A stretch of DNA of 64,000 nucleotides from Oceanobacter kriegii DSM 6294 (GCF_000422845.1 NZ_AUGV01000016.1:104664-168663); one strand, 5' to 3'. Positions 1-12,389 are shown, numbered from the stretch's first letter. Notes: generated from the letters alone by a model not told the origin. Program-made: numbers and translations.

Positions 1-161
1 CAGGCGCCATCATCATTCGTCAGCGTGGTACTGCTACTCACGCTGGTGACAACGTTCGCGTTGGTCGTGACCACACTCTGTTCGCCACCGTTGAAGGTGT
101 AGTGAAGTTCGAGGTTAAAGGTCCTAACAACCGTAAGACCGTTAGCGTTGTTCCTGCGTAA
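1..161 (+). CDS. rpmA: 50S ribosomal protein L27 (3' part)
   Basis: The window opens inside this gene; only the last 52 codons and the TAA stop (159-161) are present, in the frame that starts at base 3. The visible protein, [20 protein letters not shown] through [15 protein letters not shown], is the conserved beta-rich C-terminal body of bacterial L27, a large-subunit protein near the peptidyl-transferase centre. The downstream neighbour is obgE, the usual rplU-rpmA-obgE order of gammaproteobacteria. The start and the N-terminal tail are outside the window. Confidence 0.95.
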   Translation, partial: GAIIIRQRGTATHAGDNVRVGRDHTLFATVEGVVKFEVKGPNNRKTVSVVPA

Positions 162-209
162 GCTGACTTTTATCAGTCAGTAGACGCCGTTATTTAAAAA
201 ATAACGACA

Positions 210-247
210 AAGCGCCCTGGCTGTTCGCAGTTGGGGCGTTTTTGTTT
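210..247 (+). terminator. Rho-independent terminator after rpmA
   Basis: The arms AAGCGCCC (210-217) and GGGCGTTT (234-241) pair through eight positions including one G-U, around a 16-nt loop, and run into a T-rich stretch (TTTTTGTTTG). It lies between rpmA and obgE, so it probably attenuates rather than blocks transcription into obgE. Confidence 0.7.
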
Positions 248-264
248 GTTTTCAGGGGTTGTAA

Positions 265-1461
<1,197 letters not shown>

Positions 1462-1480
1462 TTTCAGCAGTTTTGTGCAT

Positions 1481-1511
1481 CAGCCCCGCATTGCGGGGCT
1501 GATTGCTTTTG
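1481..1511 (+). terminator. Rho-independent terminator after obgE
   Basis: CAGCCCCGCA and TGCGGGGCTG (1481-1501) form a near-continuous GC-rich hairpin, followed by ATTGCTTTTGG. It separates obgE from proB. Confidence 0.8.
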
Positions 1512-1598
1512 GCTAAACCGCCGGTATTTACCGGTCCGCTAACCGGCCTGACATGACAGGCTTTCCCGCAATCAGGGTTTTTGGGAACTCACCATTCA

Positions 1599-2744
1599 AT
1601 GACATCCGCAGTCGATCAGTACCGACAAAACAGACAGCGCCTTGCCAGAAAAAAGCGCTGGGTGATCAAAATTGGCAGTGCCTTGCTGACCAATGATGGC
1701 CAGGGATTGAATATCGAAGGTATGCAATCCTGGGTCGATCAGATGGCACAGTTGCAGCAGCAGGGGCATGAAGTCGTCCTGGTTTCATCCGGCTCCATTG
1801 CCGCTGGTATGACCAAGCTGGGATGGCCCGAACGACCGGATGAGGTGCATCAGTTACAGGCCGCTGCGGCGGTTGGTCAGATGGGGCTGGTGCAGGCCTA
1901 CGAAACCGCGTTTGGCAAGCATCAGCGAGCCACTGCGCAAGTGTTGCTGACTCATGATGACCTCAGCAATCGTACCCGTTACCTGAATGCCCGTGGCACG
2001 CTGCGTACCTTGATGCGTTACGGTGTGGTGCCAATCGTCAACGAAAACGACACCGTGGTGACCGACGAAATCTGTTTTGGTGACAACGACACTCTGGGTG
2101 CTTTGGTTGCCAATCTGATTGAAGCCGATGTGCTGGTGATTCTGACCGATCAGGACGGCTTGTTTACCGCTGATCCGCGTTCCAACCCTGACGCCGAGTT
2201 GGTGTTGGAAGGGCGAGCTTCTGATCCGCAATACGCTGATATGGCTGGCGGTGGTGGTCGTTTGGGTCGTGGTGGTATGACGACCAAGATCCGTGCGGCG
2301 ACGCTGGCTGCGCGCTCTGGAGCGGATACCGTGATTGTTGGTGGTCGCATTGATGATGTGCTGACCCGGCTGCGCAACGGTGAGCTGATTGGCACCTTGA
2401 TGCTGGCGGACCAGCACCCGGTGGCTGCGCGCAAACAGTGGATTGCTGGTCACTTGCAGGTCCGTGGTGAGTTGATTCTGGATGATGGCGCAGTGCGAGC
2501 GTTGAAAGATGGCCACAAGAGTCTGTTGCCGATTGGTGTGACGGCGGTGAATGGTCGTTTTGAACGTGGTGAGGTGGTTGCCTGTCGCGATACCCGTGGC
2601 AAGCTGATTGCCAAGGGGTTGGTGAACTATTCCCGCTCCGAGGCCGTCAAAATCCTCCGCACGCCGAGCTCTGGTCTGGAAGCTGCATTGGGTGTGGTGT
2701 CTGAGCCGGAAATGATCCATCGTGATAACCTGGTGATGATGTAG
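1599..2744 (+). CDS. proB: Glutamate 5-kinase
   Basis: Catalyses ATP-dependent phosphorylation of glutamate, the first step of proline synthesis. 381 residues from the ATG at 1599; an in-frame TTG at 1581 is possible but unneeded. The amino-acid-kinase domain starts [16 protein letters not shown] and includes [11 protein letters not shown] and NENDTV. The loop [15 protein letters not shown] is the typical substrate/ATP region. A C-terminal PUA domain (about 285-370, [19 protein letters not shown]) completes the normal length for the family. The obgE-proB order is shared with pseudomonads. The stop codon abuts the terminal inverted repeat of the 317-bp element downstream. Confidence 0.96.
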   Translation: MTSAVDQYRQNRQRLARKKRWVIKIGSALLTNDGQGLNIEGMQSWVDQMAQLQQQGHEVVLVSSGSIAAGMTKLGWPERPDEVHQLQAAAAVGQMGLVQAYETAFGKHQRATAQVLLTHDDLSNRTRYLNARGTLRTLMRYGVVPIVNENDTVVTDEICFGDNDTLGALVANLIEADVLVILTDQDGLFTADPRSNPDAELVLEGRASDPQYADMAGGGGRLGRGGMTTKIRAATLAARSGADTVIVGGRIDDVLTRLRNGELIGTLMLADQHPVAARKQWIAGHLQVRGELILDDGAVRALKDGHKSLLPIGVTAVNGRFERGEVVACRDTRGKLIAKGLVNYSRSEAVKILRTPSSGLEAALGVVSEPEMIHRDNLVMM

Positions 2745-2746
2745 GT

Positions 2747-3063
2747 TAGGGACCCTCTGAATAACTCAGTGCCCGCTCTGGATGACGGGGCGACGCTGAA
2801 TCACGAAGCTGATTTGCAGGCCTGACGGGTCAAGTCAAAAATCAGCGACACAGAGTCAGCAATGCCCTGTCTTCCCCGTTGGGCGCGGCCTGCAGGCCGC
2901 CATAACGGCGTTGGCGAATTTGGAAAGGACTGGCCATTACACTGCATTCGCCGCCTTGTTCTGACACCCTGTAGGACTCGCGCACGACTGCATGGATGCA
3001 GGAGGTAGGGCGAAGCAGGAAGCCAGAGCCGAGAGCTGTGTAGAGTTATTCAGAGGGTCCCTA
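2747..3063. mobile_element. MITE-like element with 21-bp perfect terminal inverted repeats
   Basis: Bases 2747-2767 and 3043-3063 are perfect 21-bp inverted repeats (ends TAGGGACCCTCTGAA and the complement). The 317-bp interior has no convincing reading frame. It contains smaller palindromes such as GCGGCCTGCAGGCCGC near 2886. The left part (CTCAGTGCCCGCTCTGGATG and following) recurs at 28443-28512 and 44499-44574, so this is a dispersed family. It fills the proB-kdsA gap, starting 3 bp past the proB stop. No transposase is inside, so any movement would need one elsewhere. No clear target duplication was seen. Confidence 0.8.
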
Positions 3064-3069
3064 GCTTGA

Positions 3070-4002
<933 letters not shown>

Positions 4003-4048
4003 TCGATTGGCTGTCGACGCCGGACGCCGATTTGATTGGTGCTAGTGC

Positions 4049-4077
4049 TTGACAGTTGATGAATGGGTCGGGATAAT
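4049..4077 (+). promoter_or_regulatory. Sigma-70 promoter of rpsT
   Basis: A consensus TTGACA (4049-4054) and GATAAT (4072-4077) are separated by exactly 17 bp, about 78 bp upstream of the rpsT start. A GC-rich CGGCCC follows the -10, consistent with a growth-rate-regulated ribosomal protein promoter. Confidence 0.8.
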
Positions 4078-4154
4078 CTCGGCCCTATTTCTCAGGTGGC
4101 CTGCATTTTGTCTGGCGCCTTTATCAAAACGAACCCAATTTTGAGGAGCCGACT

Positions 4155-4421
4155 GTGGCAAATTCTGCTGGTTCTCGTAAACGCGCCCGTCAGGCTATCA
4201 AGCGTCGTGCTCGTACCGTAGCTCTGCGTTCCATGGTGCGCACTTACATCAAGAAAGTACACGCTGCTGTAGCCACTGGTGAATACGATCAGGCACAAGC
4301 TGCTCTGGTTAAAGCACAGCCTTACATCGACAAGATGGTTAACAAGGGTATCCTGCACAAGAACACTGCTGCACGTACCAAGAGCCGTCTGAACTCCAAG
4401 GTTGTATCTCTGAAAGGTTAA
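4155..4421 (+). CDS. rpsT: 30S ribosomal protein S20
   Basis: An 88-residue, very basic, helical small-subunit protein that binds 16S rRNA. It begins MANSAGSRKRARQAIKRR and contains RSMVRTYIKKV and the C-terminal HKNTAARTKSRLNSKV. The start is GTG (4155) behind TTGAGGAGCC. A non-ATG start is also typical of rpsT in other gammaproteobacteria, where it contributes to translational autoregulation. It is monocistronic: its own promoter lies upstream and a strong terminator follows. Confidence 0.97.
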   Translation: MANSAGSRKRARQAIKRRARTVALRSMVRTYIKKVHAAVATGEYDQAQAALVKAQPYIDKMVNKGILHKNTAARTKSRLNSKVVSLKG

Positions 4422-4437
4422 TTCTTTCCGGGACGCC

Positions 4438-4474
4438 AAAAAAAGCCCGCCCTGTTCGCAGTGCGGGTTTTTTT
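4438..4474 (+). terminator. Rho-independent terminator after rpsT
   Basis: AAAAAAAGCCCGC and GCGGGTTTTTTT pair around a 12-nt loop (CCTGTTCGCAGT). The A-run/T-run arrangement could work in both directions. Confidence 0.85.
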
Positions 4475-4523
4475 GTGTCTGCCTGAAACAGGCTGTGTAC
4501 CATTTCATAGCATCTGAAAGGCC

Positions 4524-4588
4524 AAAGCAGTTGAGGGGCCAAAACAGTTAAGGGCCAGGGTGGTTAAGGGTCAGACAGCTGAAAGGGC
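4524..4588. repeat. Four imperfect 16-17-bp tandem repeats upstream of murJ
   Basis: Successive units start at about 4524, 4541, 4557 and 4573 and share the pattern A-(A/G)-x-CAGTT(A/G)AGGGGCC with decay towards the last unit. They end 26 bp before the murJ start. The purine-rich GGGG/AGGG parts resemble scattered Shine-Dalgarno-like sequences. The function is unknown. Confidence 0.6.
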
Positions 4589-4614
4589 TAACGAAAAGCG
4601 AACGAGAGCAAATA

Positions 4615-6252
4615 ATGACGACAGGGAAACCGGATAGCGCCGGGGAATCCGCCAACACGGAAACAGAGCAGGCGACAGACAAGACGACGAACAAGGCGGC
4701 AAAAGCCCCGTCATCAGGCGGCAGCCTGCTGAAATCATCGTCCATTGTTAGCGTGCTGACCTTGTTGAGCCGGGTGTTGGGCCTGGTGCGTGACGTGGTG
4801 GTGGCGCAGTATTTTGGTACTCGCATCGATCCGTTTTTGGTGGCCTTTAAAATTCCCAATTTCTTCCGTCGCCTGTTTGCGGAAGGTGCGTTTTCCGTCG
4901 CTTTTGTGCCGGTGCTGAGTGAGTACCGCACCCAGCGCACATTGGCAGATGTGCAAATGCTGGTGTCGCGGGTATCCGGGGCGTTGGGATTGTCGATCCT
5001 CGGCCTGACGGTTGTGGCCTTGTTGTTTGCCGACTATTTGCCCTGGTTGTTTGCGCCAGGCTTTGCCCAGGACCCGGCCAAGTTCGCCCTTACTGGCGAC
5101 CTGTTGCGTATTACCTTTCCTTATTTGCTGTTTATTGCCCTGACGGCTTTTGCCGCCGGCGTATTGAACAGTTATGGCCGCTTTGCGGTGCCAGCGTTCA
5201 CGCCCGTGTTGCTGAACGTCACGCTGATCAGCGTCACCTTGTTTGGCACCGACTGGTTTGATGAGCCTCTGTTTGCGCTGGCCTGGGGGGTGTTCTTTGC
5301 CGGTTTGATTCAGCTGCTGTTCCAGTTGCCGTTTTTGTTGCGTCTGCGCTTGCTGGTGATGCCGGTGTACGACCGCAAGGACGAGGGCGTTCAGCGGATT
5401 GTAAAACTGATGATTCCGGCCTTGTTCGGGGTGTCGGTCAGCCAGATCAACCTGCTGTTGGATACCGTGCTGGCGTCTTTTCTGGAAAGTGGCAGTGTCA
5501 GCTGGCTGTACTATGCCGATCGCCTGAATAACCTGCCGCTGGGGATTTTTGCCATTGCGATCGGGGTGGTGATTTTGCCGTCGTTGTCCAGCAAGCATTC
5601 TGCCAATGATACCGGCAGCTTTGCCAAAACCCTCGATTGGGCCCTGCGGATGGTCTTGCTGCTGGCGGTACCGGCGGCGCTGGCGTTGATGGTATTGGCC
5701 AAGCCGCTGATGGCGACCATTTTCTATCACGGCGAAATGACAGCCTATGACGTTGAGCAGATGAGCGTGGCCCTGCAAGCCTATGCGTCCGGGTTGCTGG
5801 CCTTTATGTTGATCAAGGTGTTGGCGCCGGGGTTCTATGCCCGTCAGGACACCAAAACCCCGGTCAAAATTGGCATTCAGGCAATGGTTGTGAATATGGT
5901 TTTCAACCTGTTGCTGGTGTTCTCGTTTGCCCATGTTGGCCTGGCGATGGCGACGGCGATTTCCTCGTATTTCAATGCCGTGATGTTGTACTGGGTATTG
6001 CGCCGCGAGGGTGTGCTGTCGCATCAGGCGGGTTGGCTTGGCTTCGGCTGTAAGTTGTTGCTGGCCAATGGTGTGATGGTTGGCTTGATCTATTGGCTGA
6101 TGGGTGATGCCGCCGTCTGGCTGGATATTACGTCAAGCCAGCGCATCGTGCAGATGGCGATACTGGTGATTGCCGGAGCAGGGGCCTACGCCGTTACGCT
6201 GATTGCGGCGGGTTTGCGACCTCGCCACTTGAAAGGCTCACTTTTCAACTGA
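4615..6252 (+). CDS. murJ: Lipid II flippase MurJ (MviN)
   Basis: Moves lipid II across the inner membrane for peptidoglycan synthesis. 545 residues, about 30 longer than E. coli MurJ. The extra part is a hydrophilic N-terminal extension of about 35 residues rich in T, A and K. The core starts LLKSSSIVSVLTLLSRVLGLVRD and keeps KIPNFFRRLFAEGAFS, QINLLLDTVLASFL, LYYADRLNNLPLGIFAIAIG and PGFYARQDTKTPV. About 14 hydrophobic segments are visible. The rpsT-murJ-ribF neighbourhood is typical of gammaproteobacteria. Confidence 0.96.
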   Translation: MTTGKPDSAGESANTETEQATDKTTNKAAKAPSSGGSLLKSSSIVSVLTLLSRVLGLVRDVVVAQYFGTRIDPFLVAFKIPNFFRRLFAEGAFSVAFVPVLSEYRTQRTLADVQMLVSRVSGALGLSILGLTVVALLFADYLPWLFAPGFAQDPAKFALTGDLLRITFPYLLFIALTAFAAGVLNSYGRFAVPAFTPVLLNVTLISVTLFGTDWFDEPLFALAWGVFFAGLIQLLFQLPFLLRLRLLVMPVYDRKDEGVQRIVKLMIPALFGVSVSQINLLLDTVLASFLESGSVSWLYYADRLNNLPLGIFAIAIGVVILPSLSSKHSANDTGSFAKTLDWALRMVLLLAVPAALALMVLAKPLMATIFYHGEMTAYDVEQMSVALQAYASGLLAFMLIKVLAPGFYARQDTKTPVKIGIQAMVVNMVFNLLLVFSFAHVGLAMATAISSYFNAVMLYWVLRREGVLSHQAGWLGFGCKLLLANGVMVGLIYWLMGDAAVWLDITSSQRIVQMAILVIAGAGAYAVTLIAAGLRPRHLKGSLFN

Positions 6253-6341
6253 GCCACGACGCTCAGGTGCTGTACGGGCCTGATGCATCAGTGTGTTTGC
6301 GCCGGAATTCGCAAGAAACCCGCGACCAAACGCTGCTTTGG

Positions 6342-6371
6342 CTGTTACCTGAGCAGCGGCTTGGCTATAAT
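6342..6371 (+). promoter_or_regulatory. Possible sigma-70 promoter upstream of ribF
   Basis: A perfect -10 TATAAT (6366-6371) lies 59 bp before ribF. The best -35 with an 18-bp spacer, CTGTTA (6342-6347), is weak. The 177-bp gap holds no other feature. Confidence 0.35.
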
Positions 6372-6429
6372 CTCGCCCCTTGGTTTGAGCTTGCTCCAGA
6401 TTTCCTATTAAAAAGGACCCATCGTTCCC

Positions 6430-7431
6430 ATGCGTTTGTTACGCGGTTTGCACAATATTCCCGCTGAGTTCTCCGGTTGTACTGCAACCATCGGGAATTT
6501 TGATGGCCTGCATCTGGGGCATCAGGCGATCCTGCAGGCGCTGCACCGGGTGGCGGACTCTCACAAGCTGCCGACGCTGGTGATGATCTTTGAGCCTCAA
6601 CCGAAAGAGTTTTTTGCCCTCGAAAAAGCACCGGCGCGGCTGGCTAATTTGCGCGAAAAACTGATGGACCTGGACGCCGACCATGTCGATTACGTGCTGT
6701 GCCTGCCGTTTAATCAGGCGCTGCGCTCCATGTCGGCAGATGAATTTATTAACCAGGTATTGGTTGATGCACTGGGTGTGCGTCACCTGATTGTCGGCGA
6801 CGATTTCCGTTTTGGTTGCGATCGCAAAGGCGATTATCAGGCGCTGGCACAAGCGGGCAAACTGCACGGCTTCGATGTTGAAGATTCTTCTACCTATTTG
6901 ATGGCCGGCGAGCGTGTGTCCAGCACCCGGGTGCGTCAGGAGCTGGAAAACAACCGGCTGACGGAAGTCGAAAAGCTGCTGGGCCGACCGTATTCGATGT
7001 CGGGCCGGGTGGCTCATGGCCGTCAGTTGGGGCGCACGATTAATACTCCCACCGCCAATATTTTGCTGAAACGTCATCGTTTGCCCATTCAAGGGGTGTT
7101 TGCGGTACAGGCCTTCGACGAAGACAGCGGTGAAGAATTCCTGGGGGTTGCCAACGTCGGCAACAAGCCCAGTATCACGGACATCCCGGAACCGTCACTG
7201 GAAGTGCATTTGTTTGGCTACAGCGGTGACCTTTATGGCCACCATCTGACGGTGTCGTTCTGGCACAAGATCCGTGACGAGAAAAAATTCAACAGCCTCG
7301 ATGAACTGAAACAGGCCATCGAGGACGATAAGGTAGCGGCCAAACGGTACTTTGCTTCCTTGCCTCATTCCTTCCGTGCCATCGGACGCCGCACTCGCAG
7401 TGTGATGACGTCGGCACGACCAACCGAATAA
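6430..7431 (+). CDS. ribF: Bifunctional riboflavin kinase / FMN adenylyltransferase
   Basis: Converts riboflavin to FMN and FMN to FAD. 333 residues. The N-terminal nucleotidyltransferase half carries [16 protein letters not shown] (HxGH-type site), [14 protein letters not shown] and SSTRVRQEL. The C-terminal flavokinase half (from about 185) carries [31 protein letters not shown] and EVHLFGY. It lies 26 bp before ileS, the conserved ribF-ileS-lspA-fkpB-ispH cluster. Confidence 0.96.
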   Translation: MRLLRGLHNIPAEFSGCTATIGNFDGLHLGHQAILQALHRVADSHKLPTLVMIFEPQPKEFFALEKAPARLANLREKLMDLDADHVDYVLCLPFNQALRSMSADEFINQVLVDALGVRHLIVGDDFRFGCDRKGDYQALAQAGKLHGFDVEDSSTYLMAGERVSSTRVRQELENNRLTEVEKLLGRPYSMSGRVAHGRQLGRTINTPTANILLKRHRLPIQGVFAVQAFDEDSGEEFLGVANVGNKPSITDIPEPSLEVHLFGYSGDLYGHHLTVSFWHKIRDEKKFNSLDELKQAIEDDKVAAKRYFASLPHSFRAIGRRTRSVMTSARPTE

Positions 7432-7457
7432 ACGAACATCAGAAGCGACGAGCTGAT

Positions 7458-10364
7458 ATGAACGATAAAGTGGAAAGCCAATACAAAGCGACCCTGAACC
7501 TGCCTGACACCGAATTCCCGATGCGTGGCAACCTGGCCAAGCGCGAGCCCGATATGCTGGCGCGCTGGGAAGAAATGGGTCTGTACCAGAAAATTCGTGA
7601 AGCTCGCGCTGGTCGTAACAAATTTATCCTGCACGATGGCCCTCCGTACGCCAACGGCAACATTCACATCGGCCACGCGGTGAACAAGATCCTCAAGGAC
7701 GTGATCATCAAGTCGCGTACCATGAGCGGTTTTGATGCCCCGTACATTCCGGGCTGGGACTGTCACGGCCTGCCGATCGAACTGAAAGTGGAAGAACAGG
7801 TAGGCAAGGCCGGAGTTAATGTCAGCGCCAGCGAATTCCGTAACCACTGCCGTGAGTACGCTGCCAAGCAGGTGGATGGTCAGCGTGCCGACTTCAAACG
7901 TCTGATGGTGTTTGGTGACTGGGAAAACCCGTACCTGACCATGGACTTCAAAACCGAAGCCGATATTGTTCGCACGCTGGGCAAAATCATCGACAAGGGC
8001 CACCTGCACAAGGGCTTCAAGCCAGTGAACTGGTGTCCTGACTGTGGTTCTGCGTTGGCGGAAGCCGAAGTGGAATACCAGGACAAGAAGTCCATCGCCA
8101 TCGACGTGAAATTCAACTTTGTTGATAGCGCAGCGATTCTGGCCGTATTTGGTGCCGATGCTGCATTGGCTGACAAGCCGGTTAGCCTGGTGATCTGGAC
8201 CACCACGCCATGGACCCTGCCTGCCAACGAAGCGGTATCCGTTCACCCAACGCTGGAATACTCGCTGGTACTGCTGAAAGAGCAGAACGAAATGCTGATT
8301 CTGGCCGCCGACCTGGTGGCTGATGCCATGGGTCGTTACGGCATAGATGCGGAAGGCTATGAGATTCTGGCCACCGCCAAGGGCGCAGACTTCGGCTGGA
8401 CTGCAGAACAAAAAACAGCGGGCGAAGCGGCACCGTTTGCTTTGAAACACCCGTTCATGCCGGCGGCTGACGGTTCTGCCAAGCAAGTACCTGTGATCAC
8501 GGGCGACCACGTCACCGCAGACGCCGGTACCGGTTCTGTTCACACTGCGCCAATGCACGGTGCCGACGACTATAACGTGTGTCAGACCTTCGGTATCACT
8601 TCTGAGCAGATGCTGGTTGATGGCGCTGGTAACTTTATCAGCAACCCGGCGCTGGAAGCTCTGGAGCTGACTGGCCTGAGCACTGCCGACAAAGGCAGCT
8701 TCCGCGCGCTGGGCATTCTGGCCGAAAAAGGCGCTCTGCTGAAGAAAGCCAACATCAAGCACAGCTACCCGCACTGCTGGCGTCACAAGACCCCAATCAT
8801 CTTCCGTGCGACGCCGCAGTGGTTTATCTCCATGAACCAGGCGGGTCTGCTGGATCAGGCCATGCACGAAGTGAAAAACACCGTTGAATGGCGTCCGGGC
8901 TGGGGTCAGGCGCGTATTGAAAGCATGATGACGGATCGCCCTGACTGGTGTATCTCTCGTCAGCGTACCTGGGGTGTGCCAATCGCCTTGTTTGTTCACA
9001 AGGACAGCAGCGAACTGCACCCACGTTCTGCTGAGTTGATCGAGCAAGTGGCGCTGAAAATTGAAGAATCCGGCATCGATGCCTGGTTCGAGCTGGACGC
9101 TGCCGAACTGCTGGGCGACGACGCTGCCGATTACGTCAAGGTGACCGATACCCTCGACGTATGGTTCGACTCCGGTGTGACCCACACTGCGGTGTGCAAG
9201 GCGCGCGAAGAACTGACTTTCCCGGCGGATATGTACCTGGAAGGCTCCGACCAGCACCGCGGCTGGTTCCAGTCCTCGCTGCTGACGTCTACCGCAGCCT
9301 ACGGCCAGGCGCCGTATAAAACCGTACTGACCCACGGTTTCACCGTGGATGGTGAAGGCCGCAAGATGTCCAAGTCACTGGGCAACACCGTTGAGCCTCA
9401 GAAAGTTCTCAACAGCCTGGGTGGTGACATCCTGCGTTGGTGGGTAGCCGATACCGACTACAGCGGTGAGATGACTGTATCCGACGAGATTCTGAAGCGT
9501 AACGCTGATGCTTACCGTCGTGTGCGTAACACGTGTCGCTTCCTGTTGGCCAACATTGCGGGCTTTAACCCATCCAGCGATCTGGTGAAAGGTGAAGAAT
9601 TGTTGCCACTGGATGCCTGGATGGTGGACTGCACCCGCCAGCTGCAGGAAAAAGTGATCGCCTACTACAACGATTACGACTTCAAGGGCCTGACCAAGAC
9701 GCTGATGAACTTCTGTGTCTCCGAGCTGGGTGGTTTCTACCTGGACGTGATCAAGGACCGTCAGTACACCTGTAAGTCCGACGGCTTGCCACGTCGTAGT
9801 GCCCAGACTGCCTTGTTCCACGTGTTGGAAGCCATGTCGCGCTGGATTGCCCCGGTACTGAGCTTCACCGCTGAGGAAATCTGGGACAACCTGCCGGGTG
9901 ACCGCAGTGAGTCTGTGTTCCTGGCGGAATGGTACTGCGACTTCCCGGTGCTGGCCGAGACCGGCTTCAGCAACGATTACTGGCTGACCGTGATGTCTGT
10001 TAAGGAAGCCGTCAATGGTCAGCTGGAAAAAGCCCGTGGTGAAAAAGCCATTGGCGCCAGCCTGAGTGCCAACGTGGTGCTGTACGCCAACGACGAGCTG
10101 AAAGCCAAGCTGGACAAACTGGGCAACGAGCTGCGTTTCGTGCTGCTGACGTCGGCGGCTACCGTGGAAGCCTTTGACGCCGATGCCGGTAACGCCACTG
10201 AGCTGGATGGTCTGCGGGTGGCCGTTGTTGCTTCTGAAGAAGAGAAGTGTGAACGTTGCTGGCACCATAGCGAGACTGTGGGAACCAATGCCCAGCATCC
10301 GACTCTGTGTCAGCGCTGTGTAGACAACGTAGAAGGAGAGGGCGAAGTTCGCCTGTACGCCTGA
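7458..10364 (+). CDS. ileS: Isoleucyl-tRNA synthetase
   Basis: Charges tRNA-Ile. 968 residues, close to the usual bacterial class I enzyme. The HIGH motif is in [16 protein letters not shown] (about 64-75). The editing domain contains [11 protein letters not shown], and KMSKS is in [15 protein letters not shown]-terminal zinc-binding region has CERCWHH and CQRC. The ATG at 7458 follows AGAAGCGACGAG. The TGA stop overlaps the lspA ATG by one base, which suggests translational coupling. Confidence 0.98.
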   Translation: MNDKVESQYKATLNLPDTEFPMRGNLAKREPDMLARWEEMGLYQKIREARAGRNKFILHDGPPYANGNIHIGHAVNKILKDVIIKSRTMSGFDAPYIPGWDCHGLPIELKVEEQVGKAGVNVSASEFRNHCREYAAKQVDGQRADFKRLMVFGDWENPYLTMDFKTEADIVRTLGKIIDKGHLHKGFKPVNWCPDCGSALAEAEVEYQDKKSIAIDVKFNFVDSAAILAVFGADAALADKPVSLVIWTTTPWTLPANEAVSVHPTLEYSLVLLKEQNEMLILAADLVADAMGRYGIDAEGYEILATAKGADFGWTAEQKTAGEAAPFALKHPFMPAADGSAKQVPVITGDHVTADAGTGSVHTAPMHGADDYNVCQTFGITSEQMLVDGAGNFISNPALEALELTGLSTADKGSFRALGILAEKGALLKKANIKHSYPHCWRHKTPIIFRATPQWFISMNQAGLLDQAMHEVKNTVEWRPGWGQARIESMMTDRPDWCISRQRTWGVPIALFVHKDSSELHPRSAELIEQVALKIEESGIDAWFELDAAELLGDDAADYVKVTDTLDVWFDSGVTHTAVCKAREELTFPADMYLEGSDQHRGWFQSSLLTSTAAYGQAPYKTVLTHGFTVDGEGRKMSKSLGNTVEPQKVLNSLGGDILRWWVADTDYSGEMTVSDEILKRNADAYRRVRNTCRFLLANIAGFNPSSDLVKGEELLPLDAWMVDCTRQLQEKVIAYYNDYDFKGLTKTLMNFCVSELGGFYLDVIKDRQYTCKSDGLPRRSAQTALFHVLEAMSRWIAPVLSFTAEEIWDNLPGDRSESVFLAEWYCDFPVLAETGFSNDYWLTVMSVKEAVNGQLEKARGEKAIGASLSANVVLYANDELKAKLDKLGNELRFVLLTSAATVEAFDADAGNATELDGLRVAVVASEEEKCERCWHHSETVGTNAQHPTLCQRCVDNVEGEGEVRLYA

Positions 10365-10909
10365 TGTTCAATTTCAAAACAACCTCGCTGGGTTGGATCT
10401 GGATTACGGTCGCGGTATTCGTGGTGGATATTGCGACCAAACAAATCGCCGAAGCCATGCTGAACTACGGCGATCCGGTATTTCTGCTGCCCGTGCTGGA
10501 CTTCACCCTGCTGTATAACCGCGGGGCTGCGTTCAGCATGTTGGCAGACCAGCCAGGTTGGCAACGCTGGTTCTTCACCCTGATTTCTGCAGCGGTGAGT
10601 GTGGTGTTGTTTGTGTGGATGAGCCGGTTGCCCAAGCGTCCGGCATGGCTTGGTATTGCCCTTGCTATGATTCTGGGCGGCGCACTGGGTAACCTGTTTG
10701 ATCGGGTGGCGTTTGGTCATGTGATCGATTTTATTTCGGTGCATTGGGACAACGCTTACTTCCCGGCCTTCAACATCGCCGACTCCGCTATTACCATAGG
10801 TGCCATCATGATGGCCGTGGATGTGGTGCGAGACAGCTTTGCGGCCGGTCAGTCCGATGACAGTTCCGGCAGTAAGTCCGGCAGCAAATCCGGTAATGGC
10901 GCCAGCTAA
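10364..10909 (+). CDS. lspA: Signal peptidase II (prolipoprotein signal peptidase)
   Basis: An inner-membrane aspartyl protease that removes signal peptides from lipid-modified prolipoproteins. 181 residues from the ATG at 10364, which overlaps the ileS stop. It has four hydrophobic segments and the conserved VVDIATKQIA, NRGAAFSML, GGALGNLFDR and the second aspartate region FNIADSAITIG. The C-terminal tail is an unusual serine/glycine/lysine-rich repeat (SGSKSGSKSGNG). The BamD-type and BtuG-like lipoproteins in this window would be among its substrates. Confidence 0.96.
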   Translation: MFNFKTTSLGWIWITVAVFVVDIATKQIAEAMLNYGDPVFLLPVLDFTLLYNRGAAFSMLADQPGWQRWFFTLISAAVSVVLFVWMSRLPKRPAWLGIALAMILGGALGNLFDRVAFGHVIDFISVHWDNAYFPAFNIADSAITIGAIMMAVDVVRDSFAAGQSDDSSGSKSGSKSGNGAS

Positions 10910-10938
10910 CCACACAGAATCAAAACAAGAGGTGACTT

Positions 10939-11394
10939 ATGTCCTTGGGCGTAATCGCAAGCGGTAGCAAAGTTTCTTTCCACTTTTCCCTGAAGCTGGA
11001 TGACGATCAGGTGGTGGATTCCACCTTTGACGGTCAGCCAGCCACCATGGTGGTTGGAGATGGCAATTTGCCGGAAGGCTTTGAAGAGTTGTTGTACGGT
11101 CTGGTGACTGGCGACCGCAAGACCTTCACTGTGGCGCCGGAAAAGGCCTTTGGTCAGCACAACCCGAACAACGTCCAGCGCATGAAACGGTCCGATTTTG
11201 CAGCGGACATGCCGATTGCGCCGGGCCTGGTGGTGTCCTTCGCCGATGCCTCCAATAACGAATTACCTGGCGTCATTGCCAGTGTTGAAGGTGACTGGGT
11301 AGAAGTCGACTTCAATCACCCGCTGGCAGGCAAGCCACTGGTGTTTGATGTGCAGATTCTGGAAGTCGCCAGCGATACCGAAACCGAGAGCTGA
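10939..11394 (+). CDS. fkpB: FKBP-type peptidyl-prolyl cis-trans isomerase (SlpA)
   Basis: A 151-residue SlyD/SlpA-class FKBP. It has the characteristic [20 protein letters not shown] start, [16 protein letters not shown], an inserted-in-flap domain ([20 protein letters not shown]) and [16 protein letters not shown] at the end. It is likely a cytoplasmic folding helper. An AAGAGGTGA ribosome-binding site precedes the ATG. It lies between lspA and ispH as in E. coli, one base before the ispH start codon. Confidence 0.95.
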   Translation: MSLGVIASGSKVSFHFSLKLDDDQVVDSTFDGQPATMVVGDGNLPEGFEELLYGLVTGDRKTFTVAPEKAFGQHNPNNVQRMKRSDFAADMPIAPGLVVSFADASNNELPGVIASVEGDWVEVDFNHPLAGKPLVFDVQILEVASDTETES

Positions 11395-11395
11395 A

Positions 11396-12340
11396 ATGCA
11401 GATTAAACTCGCCAACCCCCGGGGCTTCTGTGCCGGGGTCGACAGAGCCATTGATATCGTTAACCGCGCCCTGGACCTGTTCGAGCCGCCAATTTATGTG
11501 CGCCACGAAGTGGTCCACAACAAATTTGTGGTCGACGGTCTGCGTGATCGCGGCGCCATCTTTGTGGATGAGCTGCACGAAGTCCCTGACGATTCGATCG
11601 TGATTTTCTCTGCCCATGGCGTGTCCCAGGCGGTGCGTAAAAACGCCGCCAACCGCGGTTTGAAAGTGTTCGACGCAACCTGTCCTCTGGTGACCAAGGT
11701 GCATCTGGAAGTGGCTCGCTACAGCGCGGATGGCAGTGAGTGCATCCTGATTGGCCATAAAGGTCATCCTGAGGTGGAAGGCACCATGGGCCAGTACGAT
11801 CACAGCAAGGGCGGTGATATGTATCTGGTTGAAAATGAGGAAGATGTGCAAGCCTTGCAGGTGCGTGATTCTTCTCGTTTGTCTTATGTTACTCAGACTA
11901 CCCTGTCGATGGACGATACCGCCAAGGTAATCGATGCCCTGCGAGTTAAATTCCCGATGATTCAGGGGCCGCGCAAGGACGATATTTGTTATGCCACCCA
12001 GAACCGTCAGGACGCCGTGAAACAGCTGGCAGCTGAATGCGATTTACTGCTGGTGGTTGGTTCCCCGAACAGCTCCAACTCCAATCGTTTGCGCGAATTG
12101 GGCGAACGTATGGGAGCAAAAGCGTTTTTGGTGGACAATGCTTCAGAGCTGGAAGAAAGCTGGTTTGAAGGTGTGACTGCTGTTGGTATCACCGCCGGGG
12201 CTTCTGCACCAGAGGTACTGGTGCAGGAAGTGATTAGCCGCTTACAGAGCTTTGGTGGCAAAACGGCCGAAGAAATCGATGGCGTACAGGAGAACGTGGT
12301 GTTCTCGTTGCCCAAAGAGCTGCGGATGAAAGAAGTCTGA
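11396..12340 (+). CDS. ispH: 4-hydroxy-3-methylbut-2-enyl diphosphate reductase
   Basis: The last step of the MEP isoprenoid pathway, an iron-sulphur enzyme producing IPP and DMAPP. 314 residues from the ATG at 11396, one base past the fkpB stop. The three cluster cysteines are visible in [24 protein letters not shown] and the region [10 protein letters not shown]. The substrate-binding motifs [20 protein letters not shown] and [11 protein letters not shown] are intact. It ends the five-gene cluster before a strong terminator. Confidence 0.97.
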   Translation: MQIKLANPRGFCAGVDRAIDIVNRALDLFEPPIYVRHEVVHNKFVVDGLRDRGAIFVDELHEVPDDSIVIFSAHGVSQAVRKNAANRGLKVFDATCPLVTKVHLEVARYSADGSECILIGHKGHPEVEGTMGQYDHSKGGDMYLVENEEDVQALQVRDSSRLSYVTQTTLSMDDTAKVIDALRVKFPMIQGPRKDDICYATQNRQDAVKQLAAECDLLLVVGSPNSSNSNRLRELGERMGAKAFLVDNASELEESWFEGVTAVGITAGASAPEVLVQEVISRLQSFGGKTAEEIDGVQENVVFSLPKELRMKEV

Positions 12341-12357
12341 TTCTTTCTGAGTCCCAC

Positions 12358-12389
12358 AAAAAAAGCCCCGAATTCTTCGGGGCTTTTTT
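12358..12389. terminator. Rho-independent terminator between ispH and the pilin operon
   Basis: AAAAAAAGCCCCGAA-TTC-TTCGGGGCTTTTTT is an almost perfect hairpin with A and T runs on its sides. It can end both the + strand ispH operon and the - strand minor pilin operon. Confidence 0.9.

Noticed and set aside
4735..6024. Long open frame (429 codons) on the - strand opposite murJ
   Set aside because: Gln/His/Arg-rich shadow of a membrane protein gene; no start signal and no homology recognised.
7365..9335. Long open frame (656 codons) on the - strand opposite ileS
   Set aside because: It lies fully antisense to ileS, has no recognisable domain, and its composition (many His, Arg, Val, Gln) is the usual mirror of a strongly coding frame.
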